From the NCBI RefSeq assembly GCF_000255455.1, contig NZ_JH621252.1:21358-85357 (forward strand): a DNA stretch of 64,000 nucleotides, read 5' to 3'. Position numbers and translations under genes: made by a program. Below the pieces are notes generated by a model that had not been told where the DNA came from, made no database searches, and saw nothing but the letters and a program-made list of their open reading frames with translations. Source of the stretch: Aquimarina agarilytica ZC1 (GTDB lineage Bacteria > Bacteroidota > Bacteroidia > Flavobacteriales > Flavobacteriaceae). Within the stretch, counting starts at the first letter, position 1. Each line of letters begins with the position of its first letter. Shown one piece after another: positions 51,689 through 60,860 of the stretch.

Positions 51689-51730
51689 CCTGTTTTTTAA
51701 TTTTAAGTAGTGATCTAAACCTACTGAATT

Positions 51731-52861
51731 ATGATTATTGGAGTTCCTAAAGAAATTAAAAACAACGAAAACAGAGTTGGGCTTACTCCTAGCGGAGTCC
51801 TTGAATTAGTGAAAAATTCGCACGAAGTTTATGTACAACAAAATGCAGGAAAAGCAAGTGGCTTTAACGACCATCAGTATATTGAAGCTGGTGCTATAAT
51901 GCTATCCAGTATTGCAGATGTATATAAAGTAGCTCAAATGATTATTAAGGTAAAAGAACCCATTGAAAAGGAATATTCTCTTATTCAAAAAAATCAAATT
52001 GTATTCACTTATTTTCACTTTGCCTCTAATAAAACCTTAACCAAAGCCATGATGGCTTCAGGTGCGATTTGCATTGCCTATGAAACTGTTGAAGAAAGCG
52101 ACCATTCCCTTCCTTTACTTATTCCTATGAGCGAAGTAGCAGGTAGGATGTCCATACAGCAAGGTGCCAAATTTTTAGAAAAACCTTTACAAGGAAAAGG
52201 CATTTTACTTGGCGGTGTACCAGGTGTACCTCCTGCCAAAGTGCTTGTTATAGGTGGCGGTATCGTAGGAACCCAAGCAGCAAAAATGGCAGCTGGTATG
52301 GGCGCTTTAGTCACTATTTTAGATATTGATATGAAACGTTTACGTTATTTAGATGACGTGATGCCTGCCAATGTCATCACCGAATTTTCAAGCAGCTATA
52401 CTATTGAAAATAACATAAAAAATGCCGATTTAATTATAGGAAGCATTCTTATACCAGGAGCAAAAGCCCCAAAATTAGTCACAAAAGCTATGCTCAAAAA
52501 AATGAGTCCTGGAACCGTACTGGTGGATGTTGCCGTAGACCAAGGAGGTTGTTTTGAAACCACAACACCAACCACACACCAAAATCCGACGTATATTATT
52601 GACAATATTGTACACTATGCTGTGGCCAATATCCCTGGAGCTGTCCCATACACTTCCACCTTAGCTTTAACCAATGTTACTATAAAGTATGCTTTACAAA
52701 TAGCCAATAAAGGTTGGCAAAAAGCTTGCGCTGAAAATGAAACGCTAAAAAAAGGACTCAATATTATTGATGGACAAATTGTTTACAAAGCGATTGCCAA
52801 AGCATTTGATTTCAAACATACTAAAGTAGATCAGTTTTTAGAAACTCCTGTGATTGCATAG
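51731..52861 (+). CDS. ald: Alanine dehydrogenase
   Basis: The 376 residues start MIIGVPKEIKNNENRVGLTPSGV, as in alanine dehydrogenases. The NAD site is VLVIGGGIVGTQAAKMAAGMGA (about 170-191); substrate residues are in FTYFHFA (His95), VKEP (Lys74), and VDVAVDQGGC. The enzyme interconverts alanine and pyruvate with ammonium. It is a single gene with a palindrome before its start. A transhydrogenase alpha subunit is less likely because the length and the DQGGC motif fit Ald. Confidence 0.95.
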   Translation: MIIGVPKEIKNNENRVGLTPSGVLELVKNSHEVYVQQNAGKASGFNDHQYIEAGAIMLSSIADVYKVAQMIIKVKEPIEKEYSLIQKNQIVFTYFHFASNKTLTKAMMASGAICIAYETVEESDHSLPLLIPMSEVAGRMSIQQGAKFLEKPLQGKGILLGGVPGVPPAKVLVIGGGIVGTQAAKMAAGMGALVTILDIDMKRLRYLDDVMPANVITEFSSSYTIENNIKNADLIIGSILIPGAKAPKLVTKAMLKKMSPGTVLVDVAVDQGGCFETTTPTTHQNPTYIIDNIVHYAVANIPGAVPYTSTLALTNVTIKYALQIANKGWQKACAENETLKKGLNIIDGQIVYKAIAKAFDFKHTKVDQFLETPVIA

Positions 52862-52965
52862 CTTATTATGTTACAAGTAAGCTTTAACAAAAGTATAGGG
52901 AAGTAGTATGAAATCATATAAATTAAAAAAATCTTTTGTACATTTAATGTACAAAATTTAAAATC

Positions 52966-53664
52966 ATGATTGGTTATTATGTTATTGCTGGACTTATTTT
53001 TTTGGTAAGTTCATTTGTGAGTAACAAACTTAAAAGCAAGTTTAAAAAATACTCTGAAATCTCACTACAAAATGGAATGAGTGGAGCGGAAATTGCAGAA
53101 AAAATGCTACGCGATAACGGTATCCGTGATGTAGATGTAATATCTACGGCAGGTATGCTAACAGATCATTACAACCCACGAAATAAAACCGTAAATTTAA
53201 GCGAAGGTGTATACAGCCAACGAAATGCTGCCGCAGCAGCTGTTGCTGCGCACGAAGTAGGTCATGCGGTACAACACGCTCAAGCTTATCAATGGTTACA
53301 AATGCGTTCTAAAATTGTTCCTGTAGTTGGTATCGCTAGTAAATTTTCAAATATTATACTTATGGTAGGTATTGGTATGTCTGCCACGGGTAATGCCTTA
53401 GGAAACACCATCTTTTTAGTGGGAATTTTGCTATTTGCAGTAACTACAGCTTTTACATTTATCACCCTTCCGGTAGAATACGACGCCAGTAACCGTGCGT
53501 TAGCTTGGTTAGAGAACTCTCCTGGCATGTTAAATAGAGAAGAGCATGCTGCCGCTAAAGATGCTTTGAAATGGGCGGCACGTACCTATTTAGTTGCTGC
53601 TTTAGGTTCATTAGCCACGCTAATGTACTTTGTGCTACGTTATATGGGAAATTCAAGAGATTAA
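52966..53664 (+). CDS. YugP-like zinc metallopeptidase (membrane)
   Basis: The 232 residues contain an N-terminal membrane helix (about 2-18), the zinc motif HEVGHAVQHAQAYQ (about 95-108), helices at about 120-165, and the EYDASNRALAWL segment carrying the third ligand, then a last helix. The family (neutral zinc metallopeptidase, YugP/DUF2268-like grouping) has no well-defined substrate. It ends three bases from the convergent saccharopine reductase-like gene. Confidence 0.9.
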   Translation: MIGYYVIAGLIFLVSSFVSNKLKSKFKKYSEISLQNGMSGAEIAEKMLRDNGIRDVDVISTAGMLTDHYNPRNKTVNLSEGVYSQRNAAAAAVAAHEVGHAVQHAQAYQWLQMRSKIVPVVGIASKFSNIILMVGIGMSATGNALGNTIFLVGILLFAVTTAFTFITLPVEYDASNRALAWLENSPGMLNREEHAAAKDALKWAARTYLVAALGSLATLMYFVLRYMGNSRD

Positions 53665-53667
53665 ATT

Positions 53668-54984
53668 TTAAAACTTCTCTGTAAAGGATATAGCCTTAGC
53701 TTTTAATTGTTTTAAAATAGGATTATAAATTATTGGATTGGTAGGTATTTGAACTCCTGTCAATCCAATTTTATTTTGAAGCATGAGTATTGCGGCTTCA
53801 TACATAGGCAAACCTACTGTTTTTGCCATTGCCGTATAACAATGATCTTCGCCTTCCACATACAAGGATAAATTTTGCTTTTGTTTTACTCCATCCAACT
53901 CATATTCAATTTCATGAAGCATGACCACACAATCTAAATCTTTTGCCGATAATTTCCATTCGTGTTCTAAAATAGCTAATAAAATTTGAGCTGCTGTTCC
54001 TTGTGTTTTTTCCAAAATAAGGCTTTCATCAAACAAACCTAATTGATCCATCTTTGCATAAACAACACCCCCTTTAACAATACCAGTTTGTTTACAAAAC
54101 TGAGCTTTAACAGCTGTGTTGTCTTCTAAAAAAAAGTTCAAAAAGTCTTTTCGACTTGATTCTTCTGGAAGTTTAATTTGTTGATCATTATCAGTCATTC
54201 CCAATTGCACAAAAATATTCCAAGCCTCGCAAAAACCTTTATGTCTCAATGTTCCTCGGTATACGGTTTCACAATCTTCCAAACCATATTTCTTAATATA
54301 ATTTAAACTATTGCGGTTCGCATAACTATCATAAAAATTAGATTGAACCTCAATATTTTCTACCTTACCAAAAAGCCTGTTATATGTAATTTCTTTCTCC
54401 CTTCCTTCAAAAAGATACGTTGCTCCTTCCGCCCCAGCGATAACAACGTTCATTGGACTCCACGTAAACTTGTAATTCCAAGCATTGGTCTTTTCTGATT
54501 TTTTAACCAAGCCTCCCGTATGTGACTTAAATGAATATAGCTTTCCTCCTCTTTTTTTTATAGCCGCAATAGCGCTTAATGCACTCATGTGATCCAAACC
54601 AGGATCTAAACCCATTTCATTTAAAAATAATACTCCTTTTGCAACGGCTTTTTGGTGCAATTGCTTCATTTTTTCACTTACATAGGAAGCCGTCAACATA
54701 TTCTTAGAATACCGCAAGCAAAGCTCTGCTATTTGAACATGTAAATTTGCGGGAAGCATTGATATCACTAAATCTTGCTTTTCTATCAATTTTTCAATAG
54801 CTAAGGTATCCGAAACATCAAGCAACACAGTATGCGTATTTTTATGTTCAAGTAAGACTTTGGGAACTCCAGAAAAGCTGAGCGCCACTAAAGTAAGTTT
54901 ACTTTTTACTTTTAAGCTATGTTGGAGCTCCTTAATTAAACAAACACTTGATTTACCTGCACCAAAAATTACAATGTTACGCAT
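53668..54984 (-). CDS. Saccharopine dehydrogenase family protein
   Basis: The 438 residues begin with a Rossmann fold (MRNIVIFGAGKSSVCLIKEL), contain the LNEMGLDPGLDHMSAL segment and FKSHTGGL, and end in the saccharopine reductase C-terminal domain. This is the NAD(P)-dependent reductase class that forms or splits saccharopine; in Bacteroidota it may serve lysine metabolism or carboxynorspermidine synthesis. It is a lone gene, divergent from the DUF423 gene. Confidence 0.9.
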   Translation of the reverse strand: MRNIVIFGAGKSSVCLIKELQHSLKVKSKLTLVALSFSGVPKVLLEHKNTHTVLLDVSDTLAIEKLIEKQDLVISMLPANLHVQIAELCLRYSKNMLTASYVSEKMKQLHQKAVAKGVLFLNEMGLDPGLDHMSALSAIAAIKKRGGKLYSFKSHTGGLVKKSEKTNAWNYKFTWSPMNVVIAGAEGATYLFEGREKEITYNRLFGKVENIEVQSNFYDSYANRNSLNYIKKYGLEDCETVYRGTLRHKGFCEAWNIFVQLGMTDNDQQIKLPEESSRKDFLNFFLEDNTAVKAQFCKQTGIVKGGVVYAKMDQLGLFDESLILEKTQGTAAQILLAILEHEWKLSAKDLDCVVMLHEIEYELDGVKQKQNLSLYVEGEDHCYTAMAKTVGLPMYEAAILMLQNKIGLTGVQIPTNPIIYNPILKQLKAKAISFTEKF

Positions 54985-55058
54985 GCACTTATTTTAGTAT
55001 TTTTGAATACTACTACTTATTAATAGCAGATTTAAGCCACAAAGGTAATCAAGTCATT

Positions 55059-55460
55059 ATGGAAAAACAGTCAAAAATTATTTTAATCACCGCTAGTATT
55101 TTTGGCATACTCGGTGTGGTATTAGGTGCATTTGCCGCACATGGATTACAAGCCATTTTAACCGAATCGCAACTCACTTCTTTTCAAACCGGAGTGCGAT
55201 ATCAATTTTATCATGCTTTTTTCCTTTTATTTGTTGGCAACACTTCTTTTTTACAACCCAAGCAACAAAAGAGTATCTGGATATTAACTTTAGTAGGCGT
55301 GCTCCTTTTTTCTGGCTCCATTTACATACTTAATCTTGATGAATATGTAATAAACTCCAACCTAAAATCCATTGCTTTTGCTACTCCAATTGGAGGACTA
55401 TTTTTAATAGCAGCTTGGGCTTATTTATTAATAAGCTTGTTTAAAAGACAAACTACATAA
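55059..55460 (+). CDS. DUF423 family membrane protein
   Basis: I chose ATG 55059 (MEKQSKIILITASIFGILGVVLGAFAAHGLQ), the classic DUF423 start; an open frame extends back into the divergent gene but is not homologous. The 133 residues have four membrane helices, with QTGVRYQFYHAFFLLFVG and ATPIGGLFLIAAW as further landmarks. Function is unknown. A TATTTTTG -7-like box lies about 55 bases upstream, and a strong terminator follows. Confidence 0.9.
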   Translation: MEKQSKIILITASIFGILGVVLGAFAAHGLQAILTESQLTSFQTGVRYQFYHAFFLLFVGNTSFLQPKQQKSIWILTLVGVLLFSGSIYILNLDEYVINSNLKSIAFATPIGGLFLIAAWAYLLISLFKRQTT

Positions 55461-55477
55461 ACCTAAATAAAGACATA

Positions 55478-55505
55478 AAAAAACCCATCGTTTGATGGGT
55501 TTTTT
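55478..55505. terminator. Bidirectional terminator between the DUF423 gene and hemD
   Basis: AAAAAACCCATC, a GTTT loop and GATGGGTTTTTT form a 12-bp perfect stem with A and T ends on the two sides. Confidence 0.9.
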
Positions 55506-55530
55506 CTGTTTTATGATAAAATAATACTAT

Positions 55531-56277
55531 CTATTTCTTATTCACTTGATCAATGTACTTTTTTAAAGCCATAGTCATTGATGGAGTTTCTGGTGTTGGT
55601 GCTTGTATATTACACACTAAACCATGAGATTCCGCTGCTTTTATAGTTGAATTTCCAAACACTGCAATACGTGTTTTGTTTTGCTGAAAATCTGGAAAGT
55701 TTTCAAATAATGATTTAATCCCAGATGGGCTAAAAAACACTAATACGTCATAAAAAACATCACGTAAATCGGATAAATCACTTACCACTGTTTTATAAAA
55801 AACAGCTTGTTTCCAATTCACTTTTAAATCATCCAACATTTTAGGTACCGCAGGCTTTAATTGATCGGACGAGGGTAGTAAAAACTTTTCTCCTTTATAT
55901 TTTTTTATCAAAGGTGATAAATCATCAAAAGTACGCTTACCCACATAAATTTTACGCTTACGATATACTACATATTTTTGCAAATAATAAGCTACAGCTT
56001 CACTTTGGCAAAAATATTTTAAGCTATCTGGCACTTTAAAACGCATCTCTTCAGCAATTCTGAAAAAATGATCGACAGCATTTCTGCTTGTTAAAATAAT
56101 TGCAGTAAAATTAGATAAATCAATTTTTTGATTCCTAACTTCTTTTGACTCAACCCCTTCAACATGAATAAACGGAACAAAATCTATTTTTACACGTTGC
56201 CTCTCCTCTAATTCAAAATAGGGTGAATTTTCCACTTTAGGTTCTGGTTGGGAAACCAAAATCGTTTTCACTTTCAT
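55531..56277 (-). CDS. hemD: Uroporphyrinogen-III synthase
   Basis: I chose ATG 56277 (MKVKTILVSQPEPKVENSPYFELEE), the usual start in flavobacteria; earlier ATG codons exist at 56298 and 56307. The 248 residues have the two-domain HemD plan with LTSRNAVDHFF, the linker strands KIYVGKRTF and VFFSPSGIKSLFENF, and AVFGNSTIKAAESHG. The enzyme closes the tetrapyrrole ring in haem synthesis. It follows the DUF4271 gene, a conserved pair in Bacteroidota. Confidence 0.9.
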   Translation of the reverse strand: MKVKTILVSQPEPKVENSPYFELEERQRVKIDFVPFIHVEGVESKEVRNQKIDLSNFTAIILTSRNAVDHFFRIAEEMRFKVPDSLKYFCQSEAVAYYLQKYVVYRKRKIYVGKRTFDDLSPLIKKYKGEKFLLPSSDQLKPAVPKMLDDLKVNWKQAVFYKTVVSDLSDLRDVFYDVLVFFSPSGIKSLFENFPDFQQNKTRIAVFGNSTIKAAESHGLVCNIQAPTPETPSMTMALKKYIDQVNKK

Positions 56278-56300
56278 AGATTCTAATCTTTTCGTCATAA

Positions 56301-56957
56301 TTAACAACTGATTCTAACCCATAAGCAGGCTAAAATATAGGGGGCTATTTCAAAGGTGCAAAGGTACAAAATAAAATAAAAAGGAGCTTCATTAAATAGT
56401 TTTCTATGGTGGCTAATTATGAGTGCAACAGCTAGTAAGAATAATAAGACACTCAAAATTACTACTCCATAAGTAAGTACTTCAACATACTCGGAATTGA
56501 ATACAAGCAGCAACAATAAAGGAAAAAATAAAATACTAAAATAATTTATATACGTCTGTCTTTCAAATATATATGGACTAAGTTTTGGATATAAACCAAA
56601 TACAATCATAATCGTTTTTTCCAACATATATTTACTACCAAAAAAGACCACATATACTGCTAAAATTTTCAAATAACATGACAATTGCAATACATCAATT
56701 TTTTTCAAATTAAATAACACCACATAGATCAATAATGGCATAATTACCCCCTGAAACAAGGTTAACACGGTGTGAATACTTTTACGAGAGCTGTCTGTAT
56801 TATGAATTTTCACGTACTTATCTGTAACAAAAAGAAGCATAAAATTCCTAAAGTGGTAGCCATTTATTTTTTTTGCTACCACCAATAAACTAAAGGCCAG
56901 AAAACAAATTACTGTAATCCAATCATGCGATGAAATATGCCTAAATAAAGCCTCCAA
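56301..56957 (-). CDS. DUF4271 domain-containing membrane protein
   Basis: A 218-residue protein with about seven membrane helices, starting with a short exposed segment (HISSHDWITVICFLAFSLLVVAK). The order of helices and the FERQTYINYFSILFFPLLLLLVF segment match DUF4271, found in Bacteroidota upstream of hemD as here. Its biochemical role is unknown; the constant pairing suggests a link with haem synthesis or with envelope assembly. Confidence 0.87.
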   Translation of the reverse strand: MEALFRHISSHDWITVICFLAFSLLVVAKKINGYHFRNFMLLFVTDKYVKIHNTDSSRKSIHTVLTLFQGVIMPLLIYVVLFNLKKIDVLQLSCYLKILAVYVVFFGSKYMLEKTIMIVFGLYPKLSPYIFERQTYINYFSILFFPLLLLLVFNSEYVEVLTYGVVILSVLLFLLAVALIISHHRKLFNEAPFYFILYLCTFEIAPYILACLWVRISC

Positions 56958-57108
56958 AAAAAGAAATATGTAATTTTTAAACTAAAAAACGGTTTGTTAC
57001 TACAAACTGGCTTAACTTTTTGAATAAACTACAAAAAGCTTAAATCAGCTAAACAAATGTAAATCCAAAATATGAGTTTACACCAATTCCTTTATAAAAT
57101 TCTAGTTT

Positions 57109-57135
57109 TTGTTTGAATTGGTATATTTATCTTTG
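57109..57135 (+). promoter_or_regulatory. Promoter of the mannosyltransferase/dihydroorotase operon
   Basis: TTG at 57109-57111 and TATCTTTG at 57128-57135 match the Bacteroidota -33 (TTG) and -7 (TANNTTTG) boxes with the expected 19-base offset. The start codon is 18 bases beyond the -7 box. Confidence 0.65.
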
Positions 57136-57152
57136 ACCCAAATTTAATCTAA

Positions 57153-57878
57153 ATGCCCAAACCGCTGGTAATTGTACCTACGTACAACGAAATTGAAAAC
57201 ATTGAACTCCTTGTAGAAGCGGTGTTTCAGCTTCCCATTGCGTTCGATTTGTTAATTGTTGATGACAATTCACCCGATGGCACTGCAAATGCGATCAACG
57301 AACTCATAAAAAAATATCCCAACAAATTATTTTTAGAAAGCCGTAAAGGAAAATTGGGTTTGGGAACTGCTTACATCCATGGATTTAAATGGGCTCTAAA
57401 TCGGAATTATGATTATATTTTTGAAATGGATGCCGATTTTTCTCATAACCCAAATGACCTTGTAAAACTATATCAGACCGCCACTAGCGAAAATATGGAT
57501 ATGGTTATTGGCTCACGCTACATCAAAGGTGTCAATGTGGTTAATTGGCCTATGAGCCGAGTGCTCTTATCATATGGAGCTTCAAAATATGTACAATTCA
57601 TTACCGGAATGCCTATTTGTGACACCACCGCAGGATTTGTTTGTTATTCGCGTAATCTTTTGGAGCAAATCAATTTAAATAATATTAAATTTGTGGGGTA
57701 TGCATTTCAAATAGAAATGAAGTTTAAAGCATATCTAAAAAAATGTGCGTACAAGGAAATTCCTGTAATTTTTACCGACAGAACTAGAGGAAATTCCAAA
57801 ATGTCAAAGGGTATAATTTCTGAAGCTATTTTTGGAGTTATACAAATGAAACTAAACAGTATTTTTAATAAAAAATGA
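57153..57878 (+). CDS. Polyprenol monophosphomannose synthase
   Basis: A 241-residue GT2 glycosyltransferase without membrane segments. The landmarks are VIVPTYNEIENIELLVEAV, DDNSPDGT, the metal site EMDADFSHNP, GSRYIKGVNVVNWP and the C-terminal DRTRGNSKMSKGI. It transfers mannose from GDP-mannose to a polyprenyl phosphate, the donor for later glycosylation, for instance of flavobacterial O-glycoproteins. It overlaps the dihydroorotase gene by four bases. Confidence 0.93.
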   Translation: MPKPLVIVPTYNEIENIELLVEAVFQLPIAFDLLIVDDNSPDGTANAINELIKKYPNKLFLESRKGKLGLGTAYIHGFKWALNRNYDYIFEMDADFSHNPNDLVKLYQTATSENMDMVIGSRYIKGVNVVNWPMSRVLLSYGASKYVQFITGMPICDTTAGFVCYSRNLLEQINLNNIKFVGYAFQIEMKFKAYLKKCAYKEIPVIFTDRTRGNSKMSKGIISEAIFGVIQMKLNSIFNKK

Positions 57879-59218
57879 GCAAAATCCTTATAAAAAACGC
57901 CAAAGTTGTAAACGAAGGACGTATAAACGAATATGATGTATATATTGAAAATGGTGTTTTTGTAGAAATCAACGAAAGCATTAGCGTTAAAAATGCTGAA
58001 ATTCAAGTGATTGATGCCGAAGGGAAATATTTACTTCCAGGCATGATAGATGACCAAGTACACTTTAGAGAACCTGGACTAACACATAAAGCGGATATTG
58101 AATCGGAATCTAGAGCAGCAATAGCAGGAGGAATCACTTCATTTATTGAAATGCCTAATACGGTTCCACAAGCGACTACTATTGAACTCTTAGAAGACAA
58201 ATTTGAAATTGCCAGCAAATCGAGTTATGCCAATTACTCCTTTATGTTTGGAGGCACTAACGATAATTTGGAAGAAATTTTAAAAGTGGATCCTAAAAAA
58301 GTAGCTGCTTTAAAGTTATTTTTAGGTTCATCAACAGGAAATATGCTTGTTGATGACCCAGATGTATTAAAAAAAATATTTTCATCTACACCCTTATTAA
58401 TTGCTGTTCATTGTGAAGATGAAGCTACCATTCGCGAAAATTTAGCTGCTCATGTTGAAAAATATGGCGACGATATTCCGGTGCATTTACACCCAATTAT
58501 CCGAAGTGAAGAGGCTTGCTATTTATCCTCATCAAAAGCCATTGCTTTAGCTAAAGAAACTGGAGCGAGACTGCATGTTTTTCATTTATCAACCGCTAAA
58601 GAATTAGCGCTTTTCGATGCTAAAACTCCGTTAAAAGAAAAAAAGATTACTGCCGAAGTATGCGTTCATCATTTATGGTTTAATAGTGACGATTACGACA
58701 CTAAAGGCACACATATTAAATGGAATCCTGCTGTTAAAACCGAAAAGGACCGTAAAGGATTATTAAAAGGTTTATTGGATAATAAGATTGATGTTATTGC
58801 TACCGATCATGCACCACATACATTAAAGGAAAAAGATAATGTATACACCAAAGCTCCATCGGGTGGACCTTTAGTACAACATGCCTTAACTGCCTTGCTT
58901 GAATTTTACCATAAAGGAGAACTTAGTCTTGAAAAAATTGTTGAAAAGGCTTGTCATAATCCTGCTATTTTATTTGAGGTTGAGAAACGTGGCTATATTA
59001 AAGAAGGCTATTATGCCGATGCTGTTTTAGTAGATTTAAATGCTCCTTGGCGTGTTTCCAAAGACAATCTTTTATACAAATGTGGCTGGTCTCCTTTTGA
59101 AGACACTACATTCACCTCTCGTATTACCCATACATTTGTAAACGGTGAATTGGTATACCATAATTTCAAAATTTTAAACAAAGCCAAACAAGGAAAACGC
59201 TTAACATTTAATCGTTAA
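57875..59218 (+). CDS. pyrC: Dihydroorotase
   Basis: A 447-residue class I-type amidohydrolase of pyrimidine synthesis. Landmarks are LPGMIDDQVHFREPGLTHKADI, where Gln replaces the first His of the usual HxH as in other Bacteroidota members, the LKLFLGSSTGNM segment, HLSTAKE and the catalytic DVIATDHAPHT. It lies between the mannosyltransferase and the DUF4296 lipoprotein with overlaps on both sides, an order typical of flavobacteria. The altered metal motif might indicate a different mono- or dinuclear centre. Confidence 0.92.
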   Translation: MSKILIKNAKVVNEGRINEYDVYIENGVFVEINESISVKNAEIQVIDAEGKYLLPGMIDDQVHFREPGLTHKADIESESRAAIAGGITSFIEMPNTVPQATTIELLEDKFEIASKSSYANYSFMFGGTNDNLEEILKVDPKKVAALKLFLGSSTGNMLVDDPDVLKKIFSSTPLLIAVHCEDEATIRENLAAHVEKYGDDIPVHLHPIIRSEEACYLSSSKAIALAKETGARLHVFHLSTAKELALFDAKTPLKEKKITAEVCVHHLWFNSDDYDTKGTHIKWNPAVKTEKDRKGLLKGLLDNKIDVIATDHAPHTLKEKDNVYTKAPSGGPLVQHALTALLEFYHKGELSLEKIVEKACHNPAILFEVEKRGYIKEGYYADAVLVDLNAPWRVSKDNLLYKCGWSPFEDTTFTSRITHTFVNGELVYHNFKILNKAKQGKRLTFNR

Positions 59219-59694
59219 TGAAAAAATTAATTAGCATATTTACCCTTTTGATCCTGGCGGGATGCCAAAGTGTCGAAGAATTTCCGAAGCCGGAAGTCAT
59301 TCTTCCTGAAGATTTAATGGTAAATATGCTGATTGATATGACGCTTTTAAATGCGACAAAATCGGTATCCCGAAATGAACTTGAAGATTCTGGAATTCAC
59401 CCTAAAGAATTTATGTGTGCTAAATACGATATTGATCCCGATGTGTTTAAAGAAAACACCAAATACTACTCCAACGACTTAAAATACTACGAAAAAATAT
59501 TTCAACGTGTTACTGATTCCTTGAAAATGCGTGCCCAAAAAATTGACACTATCATTAAAATAAGGGAAGCCATGATTGCTAAAGAAGATTCTTTAAAATA
59601 TGCTCAACTTAAAGACTCTACTGAAGTTTTTGCTCCCAAAGAACCTATGTCAAAGGATGACACTTCTTCAAAAAATAATTTGAACGACCATTAG
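59218..59694 (+). CDS. DUF4296 domain-containing lipoprotein
   Basis: A 158-residue lipoprotein (LLILAGC) with a helical DUF4296 domain: PEDLMVNMLIDMTLLNATKS, then FMCAKYDIDPDVFKENTKYYSNDLKYYEKIFQRV and a charged C-terminal tail. Function is unknown. It starts within the overlap with dihydroorotase and is the last gene of that operon, 21 bases from the convergent epimerase gene. Confidence 0.88.
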   Translation: MKKLISIFTLLILAGCQSVEEFPKPEVILPEDLMVNMLIDMTLLNATKSVSRNELEDSGIHPKEFMCAKYDIDPDVFKENTKYYSNDLKYYEKIFQRVTDSLKMRAQKIDTIIKIREAMIAKEDSLKYAQLKDSTEVFAPKEPMSKDDTSSKNNLNDH

Positions 59695-59715
59695 TATTTA
59701 TTAAATCCATTGGTA

Positions 59716-60726
59716 TTACTTCAAAAAATCCAAAGCCACCCTTTTAAAAACTACATCCATTTTTTCAAACGATAAGTTTAAGCCATTAACAATCTTTTTA
59801 TTTTCATAAACAGAAGCGGTATACAAACTATCAACCAGCTCCAATGGAATGCTTGGTTTTATATTCAAAATCACACTAAAAAAATGTTGCATATAAGCAT
59901 ACATAAGCACCCATTTTTTTGCAATACTCCTTTTGGCCGGCTTAGCATTAATTAGTTTTGCTATAGTTTTTAACACATATTCTCCGGTAATGTTTTCAGA
60001 AACTAGAATAAAACGCTCTCCAAATTTATCCGTCTTCATCAATGCATGCATTAGTTTAACCACATCCCAAACACCTACATAACCTGTTTTCCCAGTGGTA
60101 TAAAACGGAACTCCTTTAGCTACTTTAGCAAATAACTCACCACTACCCGATGCATAAAAACCTGCCCCTATAATTACCCCTGGGTTTACAATAACAGCAG
60201 GCAAACCTTCTTGCATGCCACGTTGCACTTCCATTTCGCCTCCAAATTTACTTATGGCATAAACCGAATTTTCAGCTTCAGGATTCCATTGGGATGCTTC
60301 CGTAAAAATGGTTTCTCCTGGGTTTAAATTTAGCGTAGCTATACTACTTACGTGACAAAATTTTTCAACCTTTTTACTCAAAGAAAGATTAACCATGTTA
60401 GCCGTACCTTCAATATTCACTTTTTTTAACTGATCAAAATCAGAAACATTCCATGAAATAAACCCCGCACAATGATACACTTGTGTTACTCCATCAAAAG
60501 CTTTTTCTAGCGCTGGTATTTCAGTGATATCCGCTTGAATCCATTCAATACGCTTCCAATGTTCAAAAAAATCGGTATTGGTATTACATGTTTTAAAAAC
60601 TTGCTCGGCAGCGGCTTTTTTTGACAAACTTCGGTAAGTAGCTCTAATGGGAAGTGCACTATTTTTAGCCAATTCCATAAGTAAATAAACACCTACTAAT
60701 CCTGTGCCTCCCGTAACTAATATCAT
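59716..60726 (-). CDS. NAD-dependent epimerase/dehydratase family protein
   Basis: A 336-residue extended short-chain reductase. The nucleotide-binding motif is TGGTGLVGVYLLMEL (about 5-19), the catalytic Tyr-x-x-x-Lys is YAISKFGGE (Tyr then Lys), and VYHCAGFISW and VIVNPGVIIGAG are typical. It resembles sterol or dihydroflavonol reductase-like members, not a sugar epimerase with known substrate. It is divergent from tyrS. Confidence 0.88.
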   Translation of the reverse strand: MILVTGGTGLVGVYLLMELAKNSALPIRATYRSLSKKAAAEQVFKTCNTNTDFFEHWKRIEWIQADITEIPALEKAFDGVTQVYHCAGFISWNVSDFDQLKKVNIEGTANMVNLSLSKKVEKFCHVSSIATLNLNPGETIFTEASQWNPEAENSVYAISKFGGEMEVQRGMQEGLPAVIVNPGVIIGAGFYASGSGELFAKVAKGVPFYTTGKTGYVGVWDVVKLMHALMKTDKFGERFILVSENITGEYVLKTIAKLINAKPAKRSIAKKWVLMYAYMQHFFSVILNIKPSIPLELVDSLYTASVYENKKIVNGLNLSFEKMDVVFKRVALDFLK

Positions 60727-60831
60727 GCTTTGGCTATTGCTGTGTAACTATGTTGTAAAAATAGGGAATATATAATGAAATTGTTATTTCTAATACCTGC
60801 GAATTTAACCGGTGCTTTTACTGGCATTTTT

Positions 60832-60839
60832 TATCTTTG
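60832..60839 (+). promoter_or_regulatory. -7 box of tyrS
   Basis: TATCTTTG fully matches TANNTTTG, 21 bases before the tyrS start codon; the -33 element is weak. Confidence 0.5.
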
Positions 60840-60860
60840 CGCTGGTTCTGAAAAAAATAA

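Larger units (their letters stand above)
51293..51730. other. Intergenic region upstream of the alanine dehydrogenase gene
   Basis: The region contains a terminator (51318-51368) and a perfect 16-bp palindrome (51673-51688). The remaining AT-rich DNA shows no ORF or RNA gene I can support. Confidence 0.45.

Noticed and set aside
54948-55058. N-terminal extension of the DUF423 protein
   Set aside because: The extra 37 codons overlap the divergent saccharopine reductase-like gene and would hide the conserved first membrane helix; ATG 55059 is the better start.
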